The notes under the pieces: model-generated
Databases searched by the model: none
Told to the model about the DNA's origin: nothing
The model's input: only the letters and a program-made list of their open reading frames with translations
Assembly (NCBI GenBank): GCA_964497475.1
Contig: CAZCDM010000119.1
Span: forward strand, 1-7,302
Reading direction: 5' to 3'
DNA: 7,302 nucleotides
Origin: CAZCDM01 sp964497475
GTDB lineage: Bacteria; Planctomycetota; Phycisphaerae; SM23-33
Shown: positions 1 to 5,945 of the stretch, piece after piece
How the letters are laid out: each line of letters opens with the position of its first letter
Position numbering within the stretch: the first letter of the stretch is position 1
Translations under genes and position numbers: made by a program

Positions 1-665
1 GTCGCAAAGACCTGCTTTCCCTGCTGGCCCTGCCCTACTGCCTGCGCTGCGGGGCGACGATCGGGCCTCACGTTACCGCAACCTATGACGACGGATGCTC
101 GCAGTGCCCTTCCCCCCTGCCCCGCTTCGGGCAGGTGCTCCGCCTGGGGCCTCACGAGCTGCCGCTGAGCCGGGCCGTCCATGCGATGAAATTCCGAGGC
201 CGAGCCGAAGTGCTCACCCCCCTGGCCGATCTGCTCGCCAAAGCGATCGCCAACGATGAGGCGGTGGCAGACATCGAGGTCATCGTGCCCGTGCCGATGC
301 ACTGGCGGCGGCGACTGGCCCGGCCGAGTGACCTGGCAACGCTGCTGGCCGAGCGCCTCGGCCGGGCGCTGGCCCTGCCGGTAAGCCCGGCCGTGCGGCG
401 GGTCCGACACACCCGCCCGCAGGTTCGCCTCAGCCGAACCCAGCGAATCGAAAACGTCCGCGGCGCATTCGCCCTCCGCTGGGCCGACGACATTGCCGGG
501 GCAAAGGTGCTGCTGGTCGACGATGTGACCACCACCGGCGCTACGGCCAGTGAGGTCGCCCGGGTACTGTGCGGCGGCGGAGCCGTTTCGGTACACCTGG
601 CCGTGCTCACCAAAGCCGAGAAGAACCACAACACGGTCCGGCTGTGGTTTCCCTCCTCGCCCTGA
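1..665 (+). CDS. comF: ComF family phosphoribosyltransferase (5' end outside window)
   Basis: The frame is open from base 3 to a TGA at 663-665, giving 220 visible residues; the start codon lies upstream of the window. The visible N-terminus has a zinc-ribbon-like pair of cysteine knuckles (CLRC at residues 13-16, CSQC at 32-35), as in ComF proteins. The C-terminal half is a type I phosphoribosyltransferase fold with the PRPP-binding loop VLLVDDVTTTGAT at residues 169-181, preceded by VPVPMHWRRR and by QVRLSRTQRIENVRGAF, both typical of ComF. ComF proteins are linked to DNA uptake in competent bacteria, but in many phyla the true role and substrate are unknown, so competence here is only a family label. 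One oddity is that the usual RGFNQ stretch after the arginine cluster reads ARPSD. An internal GTG at 135 is not a plausible start because it would delete the zinc ribbon. The gene converges with the minus-strand gene at 748. Confidence 0.93.
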   Translation, partial: RKDLLSLLALPYCLRCGATIGPHVTATYDDGCSQCPSPLPRFGQVLRLGPHELPLSRAVHAMKFRGRAEVLTPLADLLAKAIANDEAVADIEVIVPVPMHWRRRLARPSDLATLLAERLGRALALPVSPAVRRVRHTRPQVRLSRTQRIENVRGAFALRWADDIAGAKVLLVDDVTTTGATASEVARVLCGGGAVSVHLAVLTKAEKNHNTVRLWFPSSP

Positions 666-677
666 GCTTTCTGGCAG

Positions 678-706
678 AAAAAAAGCCCATCCAACATTGG
701 ATGGGC
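678..706 (-). terminator. Intrinsic terminator of the Spy-like gene
   Basis: A perfect 10-base inverted repeat (GCCCATCCAA at 685-694 and TTGGATGGGC at 697-706) with a CA centre is followed, reading the minus strand, by seven T residues (A7 on plus at 678-684). It lies about 40 bases past the TAA of the minus-strand gene at 748, the expected place for Rho-independent termination. In the plus direction there is no U tract, so it fits the minus-strand gene rather than comF. Confidence 0.9.
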
Positions 707-714
707 AGGGGTTG

Positions 715-740
715 CAGCCGGCCACCATCGGCCGGTGCTG
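715..740. repeat. GC-rich palindrome between convergent genes
   Basis: CCGGCC (718-723) and GGCCGG (730-735) form a perfect 6-bp stem with a 6-base loop. It can be extended by CAG/CTG at 715-717 and 738-740 across a two-base bulge. It sits between the stop of the minus-strand gene and its terminator hairpin, and about 50 bases after the comF stop. It has no T tract on either side. It could assist termination or protect the 3' end of the minus-strand mRNA, but that is inference. Confidence 0.5.
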
Positions 741-747
741 GGTGCGT

Positions 748-1476
748 TTACTTAAACTGAGGCCGAGACAGCAGGATTTGCTCGAGGCTCTTTTTCTGGG
801 GTTTCTCCAGAACCTTTTTGAAGACCTCTTTCAGCACGGCCATCTTGACCGGGTTATTCTCATCCAGGTTCGTGCCCGGGCGGATTCGTTTGGCATAGCG
901 ATTGGAAATTTCCTTGGACTTGTCAGTCTGCTCCTGGCTCAGCGGAGGAGTGATCAGCCGCAGGTCGGCCTCGACGAGCAGCCAGAGTTTGTACTCGTAC
1001 CACTGCTGAAGCTGCTCGCGGGTAAGCACCCGGTAGGTCATCATGTCGAACTTCGCGCCCGCACGTTCTCGATCGGCCATGATCCGATCGAGTTTCTTGC
1101 GTTCCTTTTCCTTGTCTTTCTCGCCATCAGCTTCGCTGATGTCTTTTCGCTGACTTTCGACGCGCTGCTTGTTCTTTTCGTCCCACTGCTTGAGGGCGCG
1201 CTGTTTGGCCTGGAGAATCTTGACGATTTTCTCCTGCTGCTCGTCGGATAGACGACACCGCTTGGCCATATCAACATAGTCGCCCGTGAGAGCCGGATTG
1301 ACCTTGACGGGCGGCTGGTCGTCGGCCGGCTTGGCCTGGTCGGGGGCTTTTTTGTCGTCGCTCTCTTTGCCGCTGACCTTGCCCCAGTCGATCTTATCCT
1401 TGGCCAGGGCGGCCGAACCGGTCAGCACAAAGGCAGCGAGAAGCATCATGGTCACAATGCGTGCAGGGTTTGACAT
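748..1476 (-). CDS. Secreted charged helical protein, Spy/CpxP-like (LTxxQ-type)
   Basis: This 242-residue protein has a clear Sec signal peptide (hydrophobic MMLLAAFVLTGSAALA, predicted cleavage after ALA at about residue 25), so it should be periplasmic. After a polar Lys/Asp/Pro-rich stretch (26-60) comes an almost entirely helical, highly charged body. It contains three similar motifs: LSDEQQ (76-81), LTREQL (151-156) and LSQEQT (179-184). LTxxQ-like motifs inside long helices recall the Spy/CpxP family of periplasmic chaperones and metal-stress sensors, but the match is by motif only and the protein is longer than Spy (about 160 residues). A Glu/Lys coiled-coil-like segment spans about 95-140. 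ATG 1476 is chosen because GGAG lies 8 bases upstream and the signal peptide then starts normally. The upstream in-frame ATG at 1551 overlaps the TATAAT promoter. It is probably a single-gene transcript, with its own promoter and terminator. The function is unproven. Confidence 0.88.
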   Translation of the reverse strand: MSNPARIVTMMLLAAFVLTGSAALAKDKIDWGKVSGKESDDKKAPDQAKPADDQPPVKVNPALTGDYVDMAKRCRLSDEQQEKIVKILQAKQRALKQWDEKNKQRVESQRKDISEADGEKDKEKERKKLDRIMADRERAGAKFDMMTYRVLTREQLQQWYEYKLWLLVEADLRLITPPLSQEQTDKSKEISNRYAKRIRPGTNLDENNPVKMAVLKEVFKKVLEKPQKKSLEQILLSRPQFK

Positions 1477-1549
1477 AGGAGGGGCTCCATGGTCCCGGTG
1501 GGCAACGAGCAAACGCCGGCTGCGACCGGTGCGCATCGGCATCAGATTC

Positions 1550-1578
1550 ATTATATTGTCGCGTCCGCCCGAAAAAAA
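1550..1578 (-). promoter_or_regulatory. Sigma-70-type promoter of the Spy-like gene
   Basis: Read on the minus strand, a perfect TATAAT (1555-1550) is preceded by a 17-base spacer and a T-rich -35 region (TTTTTT within a T7 run, 1578-1572). The -35 is a poor match to TTGACA. Transcription should begin near 1543, giving a leader of roughly 65 bases before ATG 1476. The AT-rich element stands out in an otherwise GC-rich stretch. Confidence 0.65.
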
Positions 1579-1600
1579 GTCCCAGCTTGCTGAATCCTAC

Positions 1601-1623
1601 GGCGAGGAGTTTTTTGCCTCGCC
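1601..1623. repeat. Inverted repeat in divergent intergenic region
   Basis: GGCGAGG (1601-1607) and CCTCGCC (1617-1623) form a perfect 7-bp stem around a 9-base loop rich in T. It lies between the minus-strand promoter and the start of the HEAT-repeat gene. It could be an operator or a hairpin. I see no T tract after it that would make it a terminator in either direction. Confidence 0.35.
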
Positions 1624-1644
1624 CCTGAAGCCGGACGACAAAAC

Positions 1645-1653
1645 TGGTATGCT
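1645..1653 (+). promoter_or_regulatory. Extended -10-like element abutting the HEAT gene start
   Basis: TGG directly followed by TATGCT (1648-1653) resembles an extended -10 promoter (TGn-TATAAT, four of six matches). The expected start point, about 7 bases on, would fall at or next to A1660, the first base of the ATG. No convincing -35 is visible, which is tolerated in extended -10 promoters. This is a weak consensus match in a short region. Confidence 0.35.
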
Positions 1654-1659
1654 GGGGAG

Positions 1660-3150
1660 ATGAATTTCACACGCGCGCTGATTCTCGTTTGCATCCTGGC
1701 CGGGGCCGCTCTGGCTCAGGCCGTTCCCTCCGCCGCTACCGGCAAGGCGCGGGAGTTTTTCGTCTCCAGCCTCAACGACGATGTCCGCCTGCCGATCGTC
1801 CTGGCCGGTCTTCGCTCGGTCGACGACCCGGCCGTGCTGCCGATCTTCACCCGCCTGATGGAAAGCGACGACCGCGAAATCCGCCTGATGGCCACGGCCA
1901 TGGTCCGCGGTGCCTGCGGCGGCACGGCCATCCCTGCCCTGCAGAAACGCCTCGCCGAGGACCCCTCGATGGCCATCCGCGCCAAGGCCCTGGTCGAACT
2001 CGAACAGCTCGACGGCGTATCGGCCGATGCGCTGCTGGCTGCGACCCGCCTCGACGACCAGGAGCTCCGCATCCTCGCGGCGCGCGGGTTGGTCCGCCTC
2101 GGCCAGGCCGACCAGGCCCGGCCCATCCTGCAGGAACTCACCGCCAGCCGCGATACCGACACCGCCTGCTTCGCACGCATGAGCTTGCTCGGCCTGGGCG
2201 ATAAAGATCAGATCGAGCCCCTCCGCCAAATCATCCTCGATCCGACGACCGACCCGGACCTGCTGATCCTGCTGCTCAACCAGATCCGCCAGGAGAAGAT
2301 CACCGCCGCGATGCCCGTGGCGGAGTACCTCGCCGGGACCGACCAGCCCCGGGCGGTCCGCATCCGGGCGTACATGGTCATCGACGAGCTGGGCACGCCC
2401 CTGGAAGCCACCACCGTTCTGACCGAGGCGATCGAGAAATCCGACAATACCATGCTCCGGCTGAACCTGCTTCGCCTGCTGACGGCGCAGTCGGCCTCGA
2501 AGGTCTCCGTCAAACGCATCGCCCAGGAAGACTCCATCACCGGCGCCGTGGCGCGGTTCGAGATGGCCCGGTCGATCGGCGGTTCGGTGGCCACCACCGA
2601 AACCCGCACCTGCCTCGACCTCGGCCATCCGGTGATCGTCGAGTACGTCCTGGGACGATTTGCCGAGAACCTCCAAGCCGACAAACACCACGCCGCCTTC
2701 TACGTCCAGCCGCTGCTGGACTACCTCGGGCGGGAGGAGCTGGAATCGCCGACGCTGACGCGGCGGCACGAACGGGCGGCGATGGCGGTGGAGCTGCTGG
2801 CGAACCTCGGCACGAAGCCCGCCATGGACGGCCTGACCCGACTGCTGAATGACTCGGCCAGCCAGGCCCGACAGAAACTCATCGCCGGGGCGCTCTATCG
2901 AAGCACCAACGCCACCACGGCCGAGCTGGTTCGCCCCATGCTGAAAAGTGGGTATCCGGAGCTGCGGACCCTGGCGGCATTGCTGCTGGCCAAGCACAAT
3001 CAGCCCGACGCGATCCCCGTGCTGCTGGATATCCAAAACACCTCCCGCACGCACAAGGCCGACGTGCTCACCCTGACCAACTGGTATCTGCTGAAGCTCG
3101 CCGGCCAGGCCGGCCCGGCCACAATCGAGATCGCCCGACAGGTCAAATAG
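1660..3150 (+). CDS. Exported HEAT-repeat protein
   Basis: This 496-residue protein begins with a signal peptide (MNFTRALILVCILAGAALAQ, likely cut near residues 19-23), then consists almost wholly of HEAT-like helical pairs. Clear units include about 56-87 (DDPAVLPIFTRLMESDDREI), 88-117 and 118-147 (LDDQELRILAARGLVRLG), then further degenerate units. Well-formed ones return near the C-terminus (GYPELRTLAALLLAKH followed by QPDAIPVLL). HEAT arrays make curved solenoids that bind other proteins; no catalytic residues are apparent. Being exported, it probably acts as a periplasmic scaffold, but the partner is unknown. ATG 1660 is the only reasonable start: no other start codon lies in frame nearby upstream, and the signal peptide begins here. 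The purine run GGGGAG touches the ATG with no spacing, too close for normal Shine-Dalgarno use. The stop lies 5 bases from the stop of the convergent CcsA-like gene. Confidence 0.9.
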   Translation: MNFTRALILVCILAGAALAQAVPSAATGKAREFFVSSLNDDVRLPIVLAGLRSVDDPAVLPIFTRLMESDDREIRLMATAMVRGACGGTAIPALQKRLAEDPSMAIRAKALVELEQLDGVSADALLAATRLDDQELRILAARGLVRLGQADQARPILQELTASRDTDTACFARMSLLGLGDKDQIEPLRQIILDPTTDPDLLILLLNQIRQEKITAAMPVAEYLAGTDQPRAVRIRAYMVIDELGTPLEATTVLTEAIEKSDNTMLRLNLLRLLTAQSASKVSVKRIAQEDSITGAVARFEMARSIGGSVATTETRTCLDLGHPVIVEYVLGRFAENLQADKHHAAFYVQPLLDYLGREELESPTLTRRHERAAMAVELLANLGTKPAMDGLTRLLNDSASQARQKLIAGALYRSTNATTAELVRPMLKSGYPELRTLAALLLAKHNQPDAIPVLLDIQNTSRTHKADVLTLTNWYLLKLAGQAGPATIEIARQVK

Positions 3151-3155
3151 CCAAC

Positions 3156-3932
3156 TCACCCCGCGTAGGAATGCAGCCCGGAAAAGCTGCTGGAGAGGTT
3201 CACCCAAAGCAACGTGATGATGACCACCGCCACGCCGAGCAACACGAGGCTGGCTTCAAGCTTCGGGCGGGGTTTGGACGACATCGCCCGGACGTGCAGG
3301 TAGAGCACGAAGAGCAGCCAGCCCGCCAGCGACCACATCTCCTTGGGGTCCCAGTTCCACCAGTCGCCCCAGGCCCGCTGGCCCCACACCGCGCCCAGCA
3401 CGAGTCCGGCGGTCATCATCGGCAGGGCCAGGCTCACCAACCGGTGCATCGCGTCGCGACCGGGCCGACCCAGCAGCAATCCGCCCGCCACAAGCCCTGC
3501 CTTGAAGAGCACGACGTAGGCGAGCATGTAGCTCACCACGTGCGGGCCGAAGAGGATGCTCTGCAGCGCGGGCGGGAGGGGTTTGGGCTCGGCGGGAAAT
3601 ACGAAGATGGCGGGAACCAGCAGCACCGCGCCGAGCAGGGCATCGAGAGCGGCCGGGCCTGCATGAAGCAGCCGGCTGGTCAGCACCGCCAGGGGGAACG
3701 CACACGCCCCCAGGAAGACGAACACCTCGAACATACCCTGCAGTGGAATGTGGCCCACCGTCACACCGCGGAGCACGACCGCCGAGGCGGCTGCGACGAA
3801 GCCCGCGCCGAACAGCGCCCATCCCGCCCGCGATGCGCGAGGCCGTCCGCCCCCGCGAGAACCCAGCAACGCACCGGCTGCCAGACCATACAGCCCCAGT
3901 GCTGCCACCAGCAAGGCCGTCACGGGATTCAT
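3156..3932 (-). CDS. ccsA: System II cytochrome c biogenesis protein, CcsA/ResC type
   Basis: This 258-residue integral membrane protein has about eight hydrophobic helices. It carries the tryptophan-rich WWD haem-handling motif WGDWWNWDPKEMW at residues 188-200, followed by LAGWLLFVLYLH. The histidines expected in CcsA are present: H131 (GPHVVSYMLAY) and H254 (GLHSYAG at the C-terminus), on the outer side flanking the WWD region, and H213 in the helix after it. GHIPLQGMFE at 60-69 matches the usual GHFPLxNxYE segment. Together with ResB the protein exports haem and attaches it to CxxCH apocytochromes outside the membrane. The start at 3932 overlaps the ResB stop as ATGA and has AGGGGGG 5 bases upstream; the open frame extends further upstream but only inside resB. 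The length is near the lower end for this family, but the gene looks intact. Confidence 0.95.
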   Translation of the reverse strand: MNPVTALLVAALGLYGLAAGALLGSRGGGRPRASRAGWALFGAGFVAAASAVVLRGVTVGHIPLQGMFEVFVFLGACAFPLAVLTSRLLHAGPAALDALLGAVLLVPAIFVFPAEPKPLPPALQSILFGPHVVSYMLAYVVLFKAGLVAGGLLLGRPGRDAMHRLVSLALPMMTAGLVLGAVWGQRAWGDWWNWDPKEMWSLAGWLLFVLYLHVRAMSSKPRPKLEASLVLLGVAVVIITLLWVNLSSSFSGLHSYAG

Positions 3933-4987
3933 CGCCGCCCCCCCTGCCGGCGGGCACGGACGATCGGCTCGACCCACAGCCGAACCACCAGCCCGGCCAG
4001 GCCCGCCGCAAACCCCGCCCAGACCATCCACAGCCCGTCGCTGCGACGCAGGTACAGCAGGATGTATCCGTCCTGCTGGTTGTATTCCTGCAGGTAAATG
4101 TGAAAGCCACCAGCGTGAAGAGGGTGATTGACCTCGATCCACTTGCGAGCGAGCGAATTGCCGTCGCAATCGATGGCTTCGAGATCGAGCAGGTAATCTT
4201 TGACCGGCCCCAGCGGCGGGGCCAGAAGAATATCAGGCCGACCCGCTGCCTGCCATGCCGCATCGCTGGGGTAGACGGCTGCGAGACTCAGCCGCTGGTA
4301 TGGACCCCGATCGTGCATCACCGCACCGACGACCTCCACATCGCCCCGCGCGAGCTTCAATTGAATGATGGGCGGATTATCTGAGGTCGCGAGAACTTCC
4401 ACACTCACGCCAGCCGATTCGAAGGCGGTAATGTCACCAGGCAGCCCGCCGAGAACCTGCGTATGAGCGGGCTGGCCGGCATCGTCATAGACGGCCGCTT
4501 CCATCCGCCAGGCGGCCGAGGCCGGCGGGTAATACTCCACCCGAGCCTGGCGCGGCTGGAGTACAAAATCCAACTGCTCGACGGGCACGAGCGAGCCCCC
4601 CTTGGTAATCTGCCCGAGGGATTCGACACGCCAGGTTTGCAGATGCTCCAGCGGCAGCGGCACATAGCCTTCCAGATGGTGCGTCTGGCCGCGGAGATGA
4701 TTCCGCAGAGCCTGGCCCTGCGGCGAGCCCCACAGCCCGCCGACCAACACAAGCACCGCGCCGAGATGACTCAGTGCCAAGCCCGGCGAGCGGAGCATCG
4801 ACCGCCACGCGACGAACCCGCCGAGCAGAACCAGTGCGCCCAGCATGGTAAGGATCGCGGCCGGCCTGGAGGAGGCCAGACGCCCACTGAGCCCCGCGCC
4901 GAGAAAGGCGGCGATGATGGCGCCAGCCACAGCCAGGGCCAGGCCCACCACGGTCAACCAACGGAAGATGGCACGGACGCGACGCAT
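3929..4987 (-). CDS. resB: ResB-like cytochrome c biogenesis protein (CcsB)
   Basis: This 352-residue membrane protein has three N-terminal helices (about 9-32, 43-61, 70-87), a large external domain (about 90-315) and a final helix (about 319-338). That is the ResB layout. H74 in the third helix (LSHLGAVLVLVGG) corresponds to the membrane haem-ligand histidine of CcsB. The external domain ends with VNHPLHAGGFHIYLQEY (286-302), matching the conserved NHPLxxxGxxxYQxxY of the family. ResB pairs with CcsA, encoded immediately downstream with a four-base ATGA overlap, to form the haem exporter and cytochrome c synthetase. ATG 4987 places the start directly before the basic segment and first helix, but it has no good Shine-Dalgarno. 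ATG 5017 and GTG 5053 are alternatives that would add 10 or 22 residues encoded partly inside a hairpin, so the start is less certain than the identity. Confidence 0.92.
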   Translation of the reverse strand: MRRVRAIFRWLTVVGLALAVAGAIIAAFLGAGLSGRLASSRPAAILTMLGALVLLGGFVAWRSMLRSPGLALSHLGAVLVLVGGLWGSPQGQALRNHLRGQTHHLEGYVPLPLEHLQTWRVESLGQITKGGSLVPVEQLDFVLQPRQARVEYYPPASAAWRMEAAVYDDAGQPAHTQVLGGLPGDITAFESAGVSVEVLATSDNPPIIQLKLARGDVEVVGAVMHDRGPYQRLSLAAVYPSDAAWQAAGRPDILLAPPLGPVKDYLLDLEAIDCDGNSLARKWIEVNHPLHAGGFHIYLQEYNQQDGYILLYLRRSDGLWMVWAGFAAGLAGLVVRLWVEPIVRARRQGGRR

Positions 4988-4995
4988 GGCCGGAG

Positions 4996-5034
4996 GGTAA
5001 CACAAACGCCCCGGCATGGCGAGCCATACCGGGG
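4996..5034 (-). terminator. Probable terminator or attenuator after the OmpA-domain gene
   Basis: CCCCGG and CCGGGG (5009-5014, 5029-5034) with ATGGC and GCCAT (5016-5020, 5023-5027) form a stem of up to 12 pairs. The one imperfect position (5015/5028) is a U-G wobble in the minus-strand RNA but a C-A mismatch in the plus-strand RNA, so the structure favours minus-strand transcripts. It is followed on the minus strand by CGTTTGTGTTACC, which is only moderately U-rich. It lies 29 bases past the OmpA-domain stop and just before resB, so it may terminate or merely dampen read-through into resB-ccsA. Confidence 0.55.
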
Positions 5035-5062
5035 CGCGGAAAAGCGGTTTCACGGGGCGAGG

Positions 5063-5914
5063 TTATTCGACGATGGCTTCTTCGACGACGTCGACTTCCT
5101 CGTTGACCATGGGGGTGGTGACGGCATCGCCGGTGAGGAACTCACCCTTGGGGACAACCCACAGCTCGACGCGGCGGTTGGCCGGGTTGCCCTTTTTGTT
5201 CGGGCGGTTGGGGACGATGGGGTGATACTCGCCGAAGCCCATGACCGCGATGCGGTCGGGGTTCAAGCCCGCCTTGGCCAGCACCTTCTGGACGCCGACG
5301 GCGCGGTGGGCCGCGAGGTACCAGTTGGTCGGATGGCGGCGGCGGGTGGAGGCCTTGGAGATGGGCATGTTGTCGGTATGCCCGGCCACGTAGACGGCGA
5401 ACTTCTGCGCCTCGGGGGTATTGAGGATCTGCACGAGCTTGGCGAGGGTTTCGGCGGCCTGGGTGTTGACCAGGGCACTGCCGGGCGGGAAGGTCAGGTC
5501 GCTCTTGAACTTCACCATGCCGTAGCGGTCGTCGAACTCGACCAGCTCGGGGTATTCCTTCGCGAAGGCCATCAGCGCCACGTTCAGCTCGGGCGGCAGG
5601 ACGGGCCCGGCCGCGGGGCGACTGGCCAGATCGTCGTACATCTTCTTCAGCTCCGTCAGGGCGTGCTTGAGTTCCTCGTTGGACGTGCGGAGGTTGGCCA
5701 TTTCCTCGTCCTTGGACTGGCTGGCCTGGCGGGCCTGGTCGAGCTGCGACTTGTATTTGTCGCGTTCGATCTGGAGGGCTTCTTTCTCGGCCTGGGATTC
5801 TTCCAGCCGTCGGCTGAGGGTCTGGTTGGCGGCCTTGAGCTGGCTGGGATTTTCACAGCCGCCCAGCAGTCCCAACATTACGGCCAACGAGCAGCAAAGC
5901 AGAACAGTTCGCAT
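5063..5914 (-). CDS. OmpA-domain lipoprotein (Pal/MotB-like peptidoglycan binding)
   Basis: This 283-residue protein starts with a lipoprotein signal ending in the lipobox LGGC, with Cys20 as the lipidated residue and Glu at +2. Residues 25-96 are a heptad-rich coiled coil (many Glu, Lys, Leu, Gln). Residues about 125-257 are an OmpA-like domain with VYVAGHTDNMPIS (164-176), NWYLAAHRAVGVQKVL (187-202), IAVMGFGEYHP (212-222) and NRRVEL (246-251). D171 and R248 are at the positions that bind diaminopimelate in this family. The protein probably anchors a membrane to peptidoglycan, with the coiled coil as spacer or oligomerisation stalk. The tail after 258 is acidic. ATG 5914 is chosen for the signal peptide and an AAGGA 6 bases upstream; the open frame runs on to 5989 but would bury the signal. 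It lies 31 bases after the HTH/two-TM gene, so the two are probably co-transcribed. A single N-terminal lipid anchor argues against a true MotB. Confidence 0.93.
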   Translation of the reverse strand: MRTVLLCCSLAVMLGLLGGCENPSQLKAANQTLSRRLEESQAEKEALQIERDKYKSQLDQARQASQSKDEEMANLRTSNEELKHALTELKKMYDDLASRPAAGPVLPPELNVALMAFAKEYPELVEFDDRYGMVKFKSDLTFPPGSALVNTQAAETLAKLVQILNTPEAQKFAVYVAGHTDNMPISKASTRRRHPTNWYLAAHRAVGVQKVLAKAGLNPDRIAVMGFGEYHPIVPNRPNKKGNPANRRVELWVVPKGEFLTGDAVTTPMVNEEVDVVEEAIVE

Positions 5915-5945
5915 GGGGGGTCCTTTCTGACAGTCGGTTTCTGGC

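Noticed and set aside
550..1251. Plus-strand open frame with a hydrophobic Leu/Phe-rich end, looking like a membrane protein
   Set aside because: Its hydrophobic part is the complement of Lys/Glu codons in the Spy-like gene, a common artefact. It also runs through the minus-strand terminator and overlaps comF.
1597..3207. Long open frame on the minus strand (536 codons) opposite the HEAT-repeat gene
   Set aside because: It is a shadow frame of GC-rich coding DNA: Gly/Arg/Gln/His-rich composition with no recognisable domain, and it fully overlaps a gene with a signal peptide and clear HEAT units.
3171..4097. Plus-strand open frame opposite ccsA
   Set aside because: It is rich in His, Gln and Arg with no domain, while the minus strand encodes an intact CcsA with the WWD motif and all expected histidines.
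3933..4169. N-terminal extension of the CcsA frame by 79 residues
   Set aside because: The extension overlaps resB in another frame, is rich in Arg, Gly and Pro, and is unlike any CcsA N-terminus. The ATGA overlap and AGGGGGG site at 3932 mark the real start.
5009..5034. Inverted repeat considered as an operator for resB
   Set aside because: The wobble pair favours an RNA hairpin on the minus strand, and its place just after the OmpA-lipoprotein stop fits a terminator better. An operator role cannot be excluded, but nothing in the sequence supports it.
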